A stretch of 64,000 nt of DNA from Pseudomonas sp. MWU16-30317 (GCF_020515695.1 NZ_JAIWJA010000012.1:1-64000), one strand, 5' to 3'; counted from the first letter of the stretch, positions 52,907 to 62,350 are shown. Notes: a model not told the origin generated them from the letters alone. A program made the numbers and translations.

Positions 52907-53017
52907 TCGGCAGCCCTGACTTCCGTCCGTCGCGCAATACCGTACTCAATTACCCCATGACGATGAAATAGTCTTTTGCAGGTTTTGCATTGAACAAGGT
53001 GAAAAGCGTCGGTATAA

Positions 53018-53036
53018 ATACTGACAGTTTCTATTA
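53018..53036. promoter_or_regulatory. TetR-type operator copy 1
   Basis: ATACTGACAGTTTCTATTA lies 14 bases before the tetR start. It shares 15 of 19 positions with a second copy placed before the efflux operon, and both have the ACTG-N-CAGT inverted core. The simplest reading is autorepression by the TetR protein. Confidence 0.65.
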
Positions 53037-53050
53037 GCCACCCTCACCCG

Positions 53051-53692
53051 ATGCTGACCACTGTGAAATCGACCTCAGATACGCCCAAACCCGTCAAATC
53101 TCGCAGCCGGTCGTCAATCGGCGCGATTCGCAGCCCGCAAAGTACCGAAGCGATTCTTGATGCTGCTGCGGCGATTCTCGAGGAGCGGGGCTATCGCGCC
53201 TTCACGATGGACGCACTGGTCGAGCGTGCGGGGTCGAGCAAGCCGACCATCTATCGCTGGTGGCGCAGTAAGGGCGCACTGCTGCGGGATGTCTATGAAC
53301 GCACCGCCCTGACGTTCGTGGCTTCCCCTGACACCGGAGAGCTGCACAGTGATCTGGTGACACACCTGCGGTCGTTGTGGATATGGTGGCGCTCGTCCAG
53401 TGCGGGAGAAACCCTGCGTAGCTATTTCACCGAAATCCAGCTTGATCCGGCAGCCATCCAAGAGTTGCGCGAGGAGTTCATGCCCCGCCGCGAACGGACA
53501 CTGCGCAAGATTTTTGCCAGGGCCGTCGAGCGCGGTGAGATCCATGCGCAAGCCGATACGGGTGTGGCGGTGTCGATGCTGACCGGCATGTCGTGGCTGC
53601 ATCTGATGGCTGGAAACCTGGACAACCTGCAGTTCATCGATGATGCGGTGGGCATCCTGGTCAATGGGTTGCGGGCTCAAACACCCCGGTAA
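53051..53692 (+). CDS. TetR-family regulator of the efflux operon
   Basis: Repressor of 213 residues. The HTH spans about 30-75: STEAILDAAAAILEERGYRA, FTMDALVERAGSSKPTIYRW. The C-terminal domain is of the AcrR-C type (GETLRSYFTEIQLDPAAIQE, ELREEFMPRRERTLRKIFAR). It has an extended basic N-terminus, so the start could be internal, though none has a better ribosome site. The efflux genes follow in the same direction about 95 bases downstream. Matching operator-like sequences precede both. Confidence 0.92.
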   Translation: MLTTVKSTSDTPKPVKSRSRSSIGAIRSPQSTEAILDAAAAILEERGYRAFTMDALVERAGSSKPTIYRWWRSKGALLRDVYERTALTFVASPDTGELHSDLVTHLRSLWIWWRSSSAGETLRSYFTEIQLDPAAIQELREEFMPRRERTLRKIFARAVERGEIHAQADTGVAVSMLTGMSWLHLMAGNLDNLQFIDDAVGILVNGLRAQTPR

Positions 53693-53710
53693 ATTTTTTT
53701 ACCTCTAACG

Positions 53711-53729
53711 ACACTGTCAGTGTTTATTA
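53711..53729. promoter_or_regulatory. TetR-type operator copy 2, before the efflux operon
   Basis: ACACTGTCAGTGTTTATTA contains a good inverted repeat (ACACTG-T-CAGTGT) and matches copy 1 at 15 of 19 positions, in the same orientation. It sits between the tetR stop and the channel gene, 57 bases before its start. Confidence 0.7.
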
Positions 53730-53785
53730 ACAGCGACGGAGCCTGATGCCCGTCGCGCCTCTCAAAACAGCGAAGAGCAGGGCTT

Positions 53786-55297
53786 GTGCTGATGAAAACA
53801 TTCAATCTGAAGGGCGCGCCGTCTCTGCCCTTCTATTGCCGATACCGTGGCCAACTTTCAATTGCCCTGGTACTGACTGCCTTGGGTGGTTGTGGCTTCA
53901 GTGGGCTGAAACCGCAATCGCGGCTTGTTGATCCCACCGGCGTCGAGCAGACGATGGCCGACAGCACAGTGCCTCTTTCGCCAGCGGCCTGGCCCACTAC
54001 CGACTGGTGGCGCGGATTCAAGGATGCACAACTCGATAGCCTGGTAAATGAGGCGCTGGCCGACAGTCCCTCACTGCGCGCCGCTGCCGCTCGCGTGCAT
54101 CAGGCGGGTGCTTTCGAGGCCATTGAAGCTGCCACGCTGCTGCCTACCGCGGACGCGAAGATGAGCACCGAACGTGAACACTTCAGCGCCAACGGCACCA
54201 CGCCAGCGCCGGTCAAGGGTACGTGGCAAAACATTGATCAAGCGACGTTCAACGTCGGCTACGAGCTGGATTTCTGGGGTAAGAACCGATCCGCCGTCGA
54301 AGCCGCAGTAGGCCGTCGCCATGCCTTGGAAGTAGACGAGCACGCCGCCGCGCTGATGCTGTCTGCCTCGATCGTTCAAGCCTACATCGCGTTGCACAAT
54401 ACCTATCAGCAGCTGGACGTCGCCCAGGCGTTACTCAACCAACAGCAGCAAATCGAGAAGCTGACCCAGCAACGATTCGCCGCCGAGTTGGGTACCCAGA
54501 TCGACATCAAGCAATCCCAGGCATCGCTCCCTGCCAGCCGCGCAGCCATCGCCGCGCTCAAGGAGTCTATCGAGCTGGATCAAAACAAGCTGGCAGCGTT
54601 GCTGGGCAAAGGCCCTGACCGCGGACGCAGCATCGCTCGGCCCCGGTTGCAGGCGAGCGACACTTTAACGTTGCCGACCCACATCGCCGCGGAGCTGATC
54701 GGCCACCGTCCTGACGTCGTCGCGCAACGCTGGCGAGTGGAAGCCAGCGGCCATGAAATCGACGTGGCCAAGGCGCGCTTCTACCCCAACGTCAACCTGA
54801 CATCGTTCATCGGCATGCAGAGCCTGGCCTTCGATACGTTCAACGATCGCAGCAGCCGCATCGTCGGTTTTTCGCCGGCCATCAGTCTGCCGATCTTCGA
54901 GGGTGGCCGCCTGCGCGGCAACCTCGATGCGCAGGACGCCGCTTACGACATGGCGGTGGAGAACTACAACCAGACCGTGGTCGATGCACTGCGTGATATC
55001 GCCGATCAGTTGGCCTCGCTGCGCTGGCTCAAGGAGCGCCTGAGCGAACAGAACGAAGCGGTGGCGACGGCTCAGGCGGCTTCGGACCTGGTCAACAAAC
55101 GCTACGGCGCCGGGCTCGCGACCTATCTGCAAGTACTGGCCACGCAGAACGCGACCCTGGCCGAGCAGCGTCGATTGGTCGACCTGCAATCGCGTGGCCT
55201 GTCGCTGCAGGCCAATCTGAGTCGAGCGCTGGGCGGTGGCTATCGCCCTGAGATCGCGACACCGACCAACGTCTCCCCTACCCTTGCTGACAAATGA
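53786..55297 (+). CDS. Outer-membrane efflux lipoprotein, NodT/OprM type (second system)
   Basis: Outer-membrane channel of about 503 residues. The signal region ends in a lipobox, LTALGGC. The two efflux repeats show WWRGFKDAQLDSLVNEALAD and ELIGHRPDVVAQRWRVEASG, with FEGGRLRGNLDAQDAAYDMA between. Start may be GTG 53786 (AGCAGG 5 bases upstream) or ATG 53792. It overlaps the adaptor gene by 4 bases. First of three pump genes, the reverse order of the other efflux operon. Confidence 0.93.
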   Translation: MLMKTFNLKGAPSLPFYCRYRGQLSIALVLTALGGCGFSGLKPQSRLVDPTGVEQTMADSTVPLSPAAWPTTDWWRGFKDAQLDSLVNEALADSPSLRAAAARVHQAGAFEAIEAATLLPTADAKMSTEREHFSANGTTPAPVKGTWQNIDQATFNVGYELDFWGKNRSAVEAAVGRRHALEVDEHAAALMLSASIVQAYIALHNTYQQLDVAQALLNQQQQIEKLTQQRFAAELGTQIDIKQSQASLPASRAAIAALKESIELDQNKLAALLGKGPDRGRSIARPRLQASDTLTLPTHIAAELIGHRPDVVAQRWRVEASGHEIDVAKARFYPNVNLTSFIGMQSLAFDTFNDRSSRIVGFSPAISLPIFEGGRLRGNLDAQDAAYDMAVENYNQTVVDALRDIADQLASLRWLKERLSEQNEAVATAQAASDLVNKRYGAGLATYLQVLATQNATLAEQRRLVDLQSRGLSLQANLSRALGGGYRPEIATPTNVSPTLADK

Positions 55298-56475
55298 CCG
55301 CCATGACGACACCACCCACACCCGCTGCATCCCCTTCACGGCGCTGGCTGCTGTTAGTCCTGGCGATCGGCGTTCTCGTCGCGGCACTGGCCATCTGGTA
55401 CGTCGCCGGCCTTGATTCGGTCTGGACCGATGATGCCTACGTCAATGGCAACGTGGTGCAAGTGACCTCGCAGATCACCGGCACGGTGACCGCTATCGGC
55501 GGCGACGATACCGATCACGTCGATGCCAACGCACCGTTGGTGACCCTCAACGCGGTCGACGCCGAGATTCAGTACGAGCGCGCCAAGTCCAATCTTGCCC
55601 GCGCGGTGAGATTGGCGCGGACCGAGTATTACCAGGTCCAGCAGCTCGAGGCCGAGGTCGAACAGCGCCACAATGATGTCAGCAAGGCTCGCGAAGACGT
55701 GCGTCGGCGCAGCCAGCTGGCCTCCAGCGGCGCGGTATCGCGTGAGGAGATCAGTCATGCCGAAGACATTCTCAAGAATGCCACAGCCGGCCTCGATGGA
55801 TCGCGACACGCCTTGGCTGTGCGCTTGGCGATGGTCGATGGGACTACCTTGCGTACCCATCCCGACGTGCTGGTCGCGGCGAGCAATCTGCGCGACGCCT
55901 ATATCGCACTGCACCGCACGCAAATCTATTCGCCGGTCTCGGGGCTGATCACCAAACGCAACGTCCAGGTCGGGCAGCGGATCAACCCAGGCGTGGCGCT
56001 GATGTCGGTGGTGCCGATCGAGCAGATCTGGGTAAACGCCAACTTCAAGGAATCGCAGATTGAAAACCTTCGTATTGGCCAAGCGGTGCAGCTGCGCGCC
56101 GATGCCTACAGCCGCAGTGTCGTGTTTCACGGCACCATCGTTGGCCTGGATGCCGGTACGGGTAGCGCCTTTTCGTTGATGCCGGCGCAGAACGCCACCG
56201 GTAACTGGATCAAGGTCACTCAGCGGGTGCCCGTGCGGATCCAGCTGGACCCAAGCGAAATCGCTGCCAACCCACTACGCCTGGGCCTGTCCATGCGGGT
56301 ATCGGTCGATACCACGGATCGCAGTGGCAGCCTGCTCAACCGTAAAGCGCCGACCGAGCCGAGCTACAGCACCCACATTTTCGAAAACGAGCTCAAGGAT
56401 GCCAACGCAGTAGTCGAACAGGTCATCGCTGGCAACGAAGGCAGCGGGCCGGCCGCCGTCAGCCTCAACCAGTGA
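55294..56475 (+). CDS. EmrA/HlyD-type membrane-fusion protein (second system)
   Basis: Adaptor of 393 residues. One N-terminal membrane helix (about 15-40) is followed by lipoyl half-motifs (VTSQITGTVTAIGGDDTDHV and RTQIYSPVSGLITKRNVQVG), a coiled coil between, and the barrel segment NANFKESQIENLRIGQAVQL. It is longer than the first adaptor in the window by a C-terminal tail of about 40 residues that is not conserved. ATGA-type overlap with the preceding gene shows coupling. Confidence 0.93.
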   Translation: MTAMTTPPTPAASPSRRWLLLVLAIGVLVAALAIWYVAGLDSVWTDDAYVNGNVVQVTSQITGTVTAIGGDDTDHVDANAPLVTLNAVDAEIQYERAKSNLARAVRLARTEYYQVQQLEAEVEQRHNDVSKAREDVRRRSQLASSGAVSREEISHAEDILKNATAGLDGSRHALAVRLAMVDGTTLRTHPDVLVAASNLRDAYIALHRTQIYSPVSGLITKRNVQVGQRINPGVALMSVVPIEQIWVNANFKESQIENLRIGQAVQLRADAYSRSVVFHGTIVGLDAGTGSAFSLMPAQNATGNWIKVTQRVPVRIQLDPSEIAANPLRLGLSMRVSVDTTDRSGSLLNRKAPTEPSYSTHIFENELKDANAVVEQVIAGNEGSGPAAVSLNQ

Positions 56476-56486
56476 CGGGGTCGCTC

Positions 56487-58007
56487 ATGTACCGCAAGAA
56501 TGCCGCCCTGCTCACCACCGTAGGCGTGTTGGTGGCACTGGAATACCTGCAAGCTGGAATGATCGCCTTTGCTTCGGCCCCTATCCGCGGCGAAATCGAT
56601 GCCAGCCCGGAAGAGTTCACGCTTGTCGCTGCGTTGTATGCCTGTATCGCCGTGGTAGTGATCTCCAAACAACGCTGGCTGACCGAGCGCTTGGGCTGGC
56701 GCAACTACATGCTCGGTTCGATCAGCATCAACGTGCTCGGCGCATTTGTCTGCGCGGTCAGCAGTGATCTGAGCACCTTCACTGCAGGGCGGGTGATCAT
56801 GGCCTTGGGCGGTGCCGCGTTCATGACTTCGGCACGCGTGATGGTCAACATGCTACCGCCGGGGCCAGGCCGATTCGTGGGGGTCAAGGTGTTTGCCACC
56901 GGGCTGGCCATTGGTACCGCGTCGGCACCTTTCCTGTCCTCTCTGGTAGTGGTCGAAGACACTTGGCACGGAATCTTCTGGATCTTGATCGCAGGCGCTC
57001 TGATCGCTGCGGCGTTGTGTTGCCGATTTCTGACCAACACGCCGGTGCCGCTTGAAGATCGAACGACTTCCAGCCCCGCGAATGTACTGCTGCTGGCGGT
57101 GAGCAGTTTCTTCCTGCTGTATGTGCTGCAGCGCTCCTACTATGACTTCTACAACGAGACATTCATTCTGGCCGCGTTCGCGCTCCTGGCGGCCTTGGGC
57201 ATTTATATCTTTTTCCATGCCGAACACCAGAAGGCTGAACCGCTGCTCAATGTCCGCGGCCTTATTCAAGCCCGCTACCTGCAAGGCGTGGCATTGTTCT
57301 GTTTCACCTACATAGTGCTCGGTAGCAACAACTATATCTTGCCGTACTTTCTGCAATCCGCCCTTGGCTACTCGTGGGACACCATCGGTACCTTTCAGGC
57401 ATTCGGACTCGCAGGCGCTTTGCTGACCTGGTTGGTGATGGCGTTAGTGATCCCGCGGTATCCAGGGCCCAAGAAGTTCTTCGTGGCCGGTTTCGGGGGG
57501 CTGATGGGTTTCGGTTGGCTGCTGTCTTCCATCACGCCCGAAGCCAATATGTGGTCCAACATTCTGCCAGCGCTGATACTTAACGGCTGCTTCGTGATGT
57601 TGGTACTCGCCACGGCGGCGATGCAGACCTTTCGCGACGTCAGCCATCACGACACTCTGTTCACCCACGCTTATCAAATCAAAAGCATGCTGGGTCAGAT
57701 CGCGATGGCTATGGGTACCGCCGTCGCCACGTTGTTCCTCCAGTGGCGGACCACGACTCAGTACAACAACCTCAACCTGTTTTTTCTCAAGGACGATCCC
57801 CGCTACCAACAGCAACTCCAGCTACTGACTCACGCACTGACGCCCGACGTGGGTGCCAGTCATGCGGGGCAGATTTCAACTGCAATGCTGGCGCAGACAC
57901 TGCAACAGCAATCGACCCTGGTAGCCAGCACCGAATATTTTTGGATGATTATCGGCGTGGCAGGTGTTGCCCTGTTGGTATCCATCGGCCAAAGGACCTT
58001 CAAGTGA
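56487..58007 (+). CDS. Major facilitator drug exporter (second system)
   Basis: Inner-membrane exporter of 506 residues with about 14 predicted helices. It is more diverged from EmrB than the first exporter: the N-terminus reads MYRKNAALLTTVGVLVALEY and the motif C-like region is TGLAIGTASAPFLSSLVVVE. Start placed at ATG 56487, with ACGGGG 6 bases upstream. A GTG at 56472 overlapping the previous stop is a second option. The stop overlaps the GTG of the next gene. Substrate unknown. Confidence 0.92.
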   Translation: MYRKNAALLTTVGVLVALEYLQAGMIAFASAPIRGEIDASPEEFTLVAALYACIAVVVISKQRWLTERLGWRNYMLGSISINVLGAFVCAVSSDLSTFTAGRVIMALGGAAFMTSARVMVNMLPPGPGRFVGVKVFATGLAIGTASAPFLSSLVVVEDTWHGIFWILIAGALIAAALCCRFLTNTPVPLEDRTTSSPANVLLLAVSSFFLLYVLQRSYYDFYNETFILAAFALLAALGIYIFFHAEHQKAEPLLNVRGLIQARYLQGVALFCFTYIVLGSNNYILPYFLQSALGYSWDTIGTFQAFGLAGALLTWLVMALVIPRYPGPKKFFVAGFGGLMGFGWLLSSITPEANMWSNILPALILNGCFVMLVLATAAMQTFRDVSHHDTLFTHAYQIKSMLGQIAMAMGTAVATLFLQWRTTTQYNNLNLFFLKDDPRYQQQLQLLTHALTPDVGASHAGQISTAMLAQTLQQQSTLVASTEYFWMIIGVAGVALLVSIGQRTFK

Positions 58008-58507
58008 CTCAGCATCCCTCCCGGCCGACTCCTCGCGCGGACGAAAGTGACGACACCGCAGTCACCATCGACCCGCTTGATCCCAAAAGCCTCAGAACAC
58101 AGGCCTTCCACGTGCTTGCACAGGCCCGTAGCGCCCTGGATCGCCGCATTGCCTGCGAGCTTCTTCGGTGGGGTATTGGCACAGTCCATTTTCAAATGCT
58201 TGGATTCATTTTCCGGCATGGCCGCTGCACACCCAGTCAATGCGCCTATGAGCTGTACATGTCCGGCTCGAGTGTTACGCACCTGATTGGCCAATTGGAA
58301 AAAAAAGACTTGCTGGTACCGCAAACCAAGGGCAGTACCCGGCGCGAATTCGTATTGCGTCTGTCCAGTAAGGGTGCAAGTACTTATCGACAGGCTTCAA
58401 AAACACTGTCGAACGGCGACCGGGGGGCTGGGAGGTCTTCTGCCATACAGGAATTGGCTGCACTGGATGAGGCCCTGCGCAAACTGGCTGATGTCCTTCG
58501 AGACTGA
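58004..58507 (+). CDS. MarR-family regulator at the end of the efflux operon
   Basis: Winged-helix regulator of 167 residues with GTG start 58004 (AAAGGA upstream, 4-base overlap with the exporter stop). The HTH is FRHGRCTPSQCAYELYMSGS and SVTHLIGQLEKKDLLVPQTK, with the wing GSTRREFVLRLSSKG. The N-terminal 25 residues are disordered. Being translationally coupled to the pump, it may add a second control layer to the TetR-type repressor. Confidence 0.85.
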   Translation: MTQHPSRPTPRADESDDTAVTIDPLDPKSLRTQAFHVLAQARSALDRRIACELLRWGIGTVHFQMLGFIFRHGRCTPSQCAYELYMSGSSVTHLIGQLEKKDLLVPQTKGSTRREFVLRLSSKGASTYRQASKTLSNGDRGAGRSSAIQELAALDEALRKLADVLRD

Positions 58508-58734
58508 AAGACTGCCATTGCTCAGCTTTGCCTAAGCGAGCGAGGCGATCGCTGCAGTGAATCTGCATAATCCTGAGAAAGTGGTGCGTCGCCATCGCCC
58601 CTGGTGAACCAGGCGCAACGAAAAGACGCCCGCCGTTAAAACCATCGCAATAGCGGCTGTGCGATTTGCCGCTGGCTTTTTCTTGCAAGGTGCGGTGAGC
58701 CGAAGCGCGATAATTCAGGTCGGCCAAGGAACTG

Positions 58735-58926
58735 CTACCTGTTCTTGGCGACACGTTTGGCGATCGCTTTCATACGCGCGGCGGCATTCTGCACCGCCGC
58801 CATTTTCTCAGGGCGTTTCATACCGCGCCACTTACGGATTTCTTCCCGGGTGCGGCCGCAGCTTACGCACATTTCGCTGTTCAGCTGGCACAGCGACACA
58901 CAGGGGTTTTCAATATCTTTAGCCAC
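58735..58926 (-). CDS. DUF1289 small cysteine-containing protein
   Basis: Protein of 63 residues matching DUF1289: NPCVSLCQLNSEMCVSCGRT, then EEIRKWRGMKRPEKMAAV. The four cysteines (C9, C13, C20, C23) fit a small metal- or cluster-binding fold. Function is not established. Overlaps the upstream gene by 8 bases, so both are probably one operon. Confidence 0.88.
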   Translation of the reverse strand: MAKDIENPCVSLCQLNSEMCVSCGRTREEIRKWRGMKRPEKMAAVQNAAARMKAIAKRVAKNR

Positions 58927-59296
58927 GCTTGCTCCCCGAACGGCTAGAACTCAGGCGGGCCGCCCAGTTACCGCCATGTACGGACTCGCAGCGCTCTTGG
59001 GAGTCGAACACAACGTGCGATGCGGGGTTCGAAACTGCGATGCCAATATCCTCGAAAGCCGTGAGGGTCAGGTCTTGCATCCTGCGCTTGTCCTGGTTGC
59101 CTAGAGCGGTGTTCAAACTAGCGTCGCTATCGAATACCCATGTCACTTCCAGGCTGGCAGGGAAGTGGTTGTAGTCGACGCGATGGGTCAGCCACTCGAA
59201 ACCGGGTATTTCGCTTTTAGCTGTCTCACAGGCACGGGTCAGCGCCCGCGCCAACTCGCGCTCGATACCCGAGTACTGACGCTTCAACGAAGCCAT
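58919..59296 (-). CDS. Conserved hypothetical protein
   Basis: Protein of 125 residues of a type I know only as a conserved pseudomonad hypothetical, sometimes labelled a Fis-like regulator without support. Features are the helix GIERELARALTRACETAKSE, the strand motif GFEWLTHRVDYNHFPASLEV and the C-terminal SQERCESVHGGNWAARLSSS. No signal peptide, membrane span or HTH is visible. It is coupled by overlap to the DUF1289 gene. Confidence 0.75.
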   Translation of the reverse strand: MASLKRQYSGIERELARALTRACETAKSEIPGFEWLTHRVDYNHFPASLEVTWVFDSDASLNTALGNQDKRRMQDLTLTAFEDIGIAVSNPASHVVFDSQERCESVHGGNWAARLSSSRSGSKRG

Positions 59297-59621
59297 GAAG
59301 TTTCCTCTGCAAATGTAGGGTCGTCAGTGCAAGCGTCTGCAGGGCTGGTCGAGCGACCTGTGCTGTGCTGTTTCAGCCTGATGCGTAGCGTGCCTGCTAC
59401 ACCTATAAGGGCTGGCATCATGCATCGCTATGTGAGTGATCGCAACAAGCGAACTGCCCAGCATTGTGCTGGGCAGGTATATGAAGTGAGCTGATCGAGT
59501 CCCGATGTCGCTACAACGGGATAGTCAGCTTTAGCCAATAGGCTCCCCTTCCGCGCGGAGGCGCAATCACATCTGCGCTCAGGTGAAAGCATCGACCGCC
59601 CTGTTGCCGCTGCTAGCGCAA
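59297..59621. other. Intergenic stretch with a hairpin
   Basis: About 325 bases between the conserved hypothetical gene and the nahF-like gene. It contains a perfect hairpin (listed separately). No supported gene is seen on either strand. Confidence 0.5.
59454..59476. terminator. Perfect 10-bp hairpin downstream of the nah-like operon
   Basis: CTGCCCAGCA (59454-59463), loop TTG, TGCTGGGCAG (59467-59476). There is no strong T-run. On the minus strand it lies 146 bases after the nahF-like stop, so it may mark the end of that transcript. Confidence 0.5.
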
Positions 59622-61073
59622 TCAGAAGGGGTAAGGCTGGTCGGAGGGTTCGACCGTTACCCATTTCACTTCAGTGAATTCCTCGACTACAGCGCTACCG
59701 TCAAAACGGCCATAGCCACTATTTTTCATGCCGCCGTAAGGTGCCTGCGGCTCATTCTGTACGGTGGCGCCGTTGATATGCACGCAGCCTGCGTCCAGAC
59801 GGCTGGCAAGATCCAGGGCACGGCTGACGTCCCGGCTGAATATCGCGGACGACAGCCCATAGGCGGTGTCGTTAGCGACTTCCAGGGCGTGCTCGGCGCC
59901 TTTGACGCGGACGATGGTGGTCACTGGCCCAAAGGTTTCTTCGTCATAGATCGACATGGCGGATGTCACCCGGTCGACCAGCGTCGGGCTCATCAAGGCC
60001 TGGTCGCCCAAGCCACCGGCGACGATCTTGGCGCCTTTGCCAATCGCATCATCGAGCAGTTGGTTGATCCGCTGCACGGCCCCCTGCGCGATGACCGGGC
60101 CGATGACGCACGACGGAGCGTCGACGGGATTGCCCTGCTCTAGCTTGCGCACACGATCGGCGAACTTTTCGACAAAGGCATCTGCAATGCTCTCGTCCAC
60201 CACGAAGCGCTCGGTCGACATACAGATTTGGCCTTGATACAGGAACGCGCCGAATATCGCTGCGTTAACAGCGCCATCGAGGTCGGCATCGTCAAGCACC
60301 ACGAACGGCGCCTTGCCGCCCAGTTCCAGCAAGCAGCGCTTGATGTACTTGGCGCTGGTCTGCGCGATCATTCTGCCAACATGGGTAGAGCCGGTGAAAT
60401 TCACCCTGCGTACGGTGTCGTGGCTGATCAGGGCCTCCGTCACCGCTGCGGCGTCCTCTGGGGCCGTGATCAGGAAGTTCAGCACGCCTGCGGGTAGCCC
60501 GGCCTCAATGAACGCTTCAGCCAGCAGCTCGTGCGTGCGCGGACTGTTCTCCGAGCCCTTGAAGATCACCGTATTGCCGCACGCCAGTGGGTAAGCGATA
60601 GCGCGGGCGCCAAGAATGACCGGGCCATTCCACGGCACGATGCTGAGCACGGTTCCCACAGGCTGACGCAGCGTCATCGACAAGGTGCCGGGCTTGTCAG
60701 TGGGAATGGTCTCGCCCTTGATCTGCGTGGTCAGCGCAGCCGCCTCGCGCAGCAGATTGGCCGAAGCCCTCACATTGAACTGGGCCCACAGTTGCGATGC
60801 GCCAATCTCCTCGGCCATCACGCTACAGAACTGCGGCATCTTGCTTTCCAGGACATCGGCGGCGGCCAGCAACAGGCGGCGCCGCTCGGTAGGGCCGACT
60901 TTGGACCATCGCTTGAACGCCTGCTGCGAGGATTCAGCGATTTTCAGGGCATCGTCTACGGACGCTGCCGCACCGGTCGTAACGGTTTTCCCGCTCACAG
61001 AGTTGTGGCGCTGGTAAGTCTTGCCCCCTGAGGCGGGCTGTTTGACGTTATCGATTAGCAGTTGGACATTCAT
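59622..61073 (-). CDS. nahF: Salicylaldehyde dehydrogenase-like enzyme (NahF family)
   Basis: Aromatic aldehyde dehydrogenase of 483 residues, expected to oxidise salicylaldehyde or benzaldehyde to the acid with NAD+. It closely follows NahF wording: VGPTERRRLLLAAADVLESK, IKGETIPTDKPGTLSMTLRQ and PVGTVLSIVPWNGPVILGAR. The catalytic pair is LELGGKAPFVVLDDADLD and the cysteine in YQGQICMSTERFVV. The ATG at 61073 is chosen from family length and an AAAGG site; the open frame runs on to 61721 inside the next gene. It is third in the operon, 29 bases after the alcohol dehydrogenase. Vanillin dehydrogenase is the main alternative name. Confidence 0.88.
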   Translation of the reverse strand: MNVQLLIDNVKQPASGGKTYQRHNSVSGKTVTTGAAASVDDALKIAESSQQAFKRWSKVGPTERRRLLLAAADVLESKMPQFCSVMAEEIGASQLWAQFNVRASANLLREAAALTTQIKGETIPTDKPGTLSMTLRQPVGTVLSIVPWNGPVILGARAIAYPLACGNTVIFKGSENSPRTHELLAEAFIEAGLPAGVLNFLITAPEDAAAVTEALISHDTVRRVNFTGSTHVGRMIAQTSAKYIKRCLLELGGKAPFVVLDDADLDGAVNAAIFGAFLYQGQICMSTERFVVDESIADAFVEKFADRVRKLEQGNPVDAPSCVIGPVIAQGAVQRINQLLDDAIGKGAKIVAGGLGDQALMSPTLVDRVTSAMSIYDEETFGPVTTIVRVKGAEHALEVANDTAYGLSSAIFSRDVSRALDLASRLDAGCVHINGATVQNEPQAPYGGMKNSGYGRFDGSAVVEEFTEVKWVTVEPSDQPYPF

Positions 61074-61102
61074 GCTTGATACCTTTGATTGGGTCGCGCG
61101 AA

Positions 61103-62251
61103 TCAGGCCCGATCGACTTGAACGGTCATGCGCAAGATAGGCTTGATGGTGATACCGCTCTCGCTGTCCGCCATCGCTTCGTTGATCTGCTCGAACGAGT
61201 AGAAACGGCAGAGCTTGTCGAACGGAAAGCGGCCCTGCAGGTGCAGGTCGACCAGGGTCGGGATGAACGCATTGGCAACCACATCGCCTTGGACGATGCC
61301 CATGATGCGTTTGCCGGGGATCATCACGTCGTTGATATTGAACGCCACCTCTGTGCCCATCTTCGTGGCACCGACGATGCCGCAGGTGCCCAGCGTGGTG
61401 ATCGCGTCGATGGCCTGACGCAGCACCTCGGCGCGGCCCGAACATTCGAGGCTGTAGTTGGCGCCGCCACCGGTGATCTCGCGCACGCGTTGTACTGGAT
61501 CCTCCTCGCGGCTGTTGATCACGTGGGTAGCGCCTACTTCGAGCGCCAGGGCAAGCCGACTGGGTGTGACATCCACCGCGATGATGGTGGTGGCGCCTGC
61601 AACCCTGGCGGCCATTACCGCTGCAAGGCCTACCGCGCCGGCACCGAAGGCGACGAAGCTGGCGCCCGCCTCTACCTCCATGGCCTTGAGCACGGAACCT
61701 GCGCCAGTCTGAATACCGCAACCCAGTGGCCCGAGTAATTCAAGCGGCGCGTTTTTAGAGACCTTGACCACATTGCGCTCATTGGCCACGACATAGGTCG
61801 AGAATGACGACTGGCCAAAGAAGTGATCGTGAATGGGTGCGTTGTCTTCACAGCCACAGGTGGAGGTACTGCCATCCATGCGGCCACCGCCGAAGTTGAG
61901 CGGATGCATGTGCGAACAGTGCGCCGGGTGGCCAGTTTCACACGGCAGGCACAGGCCGCAGGACATGTAGGTCATTACCACATGATCACCCGGCACGATG
62001 GTGGTGACCGAGGCACCGACAGCTTCGACTATCCCTGAGCCTTCATGGCCTAGAACGATTGGCAACGGCGTAGGAAACAGCTGATCGCGTACCACCATGT
62101 CGGTATGGCAGACACCAGTGGCGACGATGCGCACGCGTACTTCATCGGCGCGGGGCACGGCGAGATTCGCGCGCTCCAGCTTCAGTGGCGCCCCCGCTTC
62201 GCGCAGGACAGCAACGGTAACTTCGACAGGTTTGAGTTCGCTTACGGACAT
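61103..62251 (-). CDS. Zinc-dependent aryl-alcohol dehydrogenase
   Basis: Medium-chain alcohol dehydrogenase of 382 residues of the XylB/AreB benzyl-alcohol type. Catalytic zinc marks are ATGVCHTDMVVRDQ and LGHEGSGIVEAVGAS. Structural zinc cysteines are in SCGLCLPCETGHPAHC. The NAD fold is AFGAGAVGLAAVMAARVAG. The segment MHPLNFGGGRMDGST is typical of this aryl branch. The ATG at 62251 is preferred over upstream starts (up to 62311). Placed between nahG and nahF, it would supply the aldehyde from salicyl alcohol or a similar benzylic alcohol. Substrate is inferred from context. Confidence 0.88.
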   Translation of the reverse strand: MSVSELKPVEVTVAVLREAGAPLKLERANLAVPRADEVRVRIVATGVCHTDMVVRDQLFPTPLPIVLGHEGSGIVEAVGASVTTIVPGDHVVMTYMSCGLCLPCETGHPAHCSHMHPLNFGGGRMDGSTSTCGCEDNAPIHDHFFGQSSFSTYVVANERNVVKVSKNAPLELLGPLGCGIQTGAGSVLKAMEVEAGASFVAFGAGAVGLAAVMAARVAGATTIIAVDVTPSRLALALEVGATHVINSREEDPVQRVREITGGGANYSLECSGRAEVLRQAIDAITTLGTCGIVGATKMGTEVAFNINDVMIPGKRIMGIVQGDVVANAFIPTLVDLHLQGRFPFDKLCRFYSFEQINEAMADSESGITIKPILRMTVQVDRA

Positions 62252-62350
62252 GCCTTGATTCTCTTTATTGGTTTTCTTGGGGTTGGGCGGTGTCGGTCGA
62301 TCTAGCTGCAAGGCTGCAACGACCGCACAAGGCGGCCGTGCACACCAAGG

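Noticed and set aside
61074..61721. An N-terminal extension of the NahF-like protein
   Set aside because: The extension lies inside the alcohol dehydrogenase gene in a different frame; family length and the AAAGG site support 61073.
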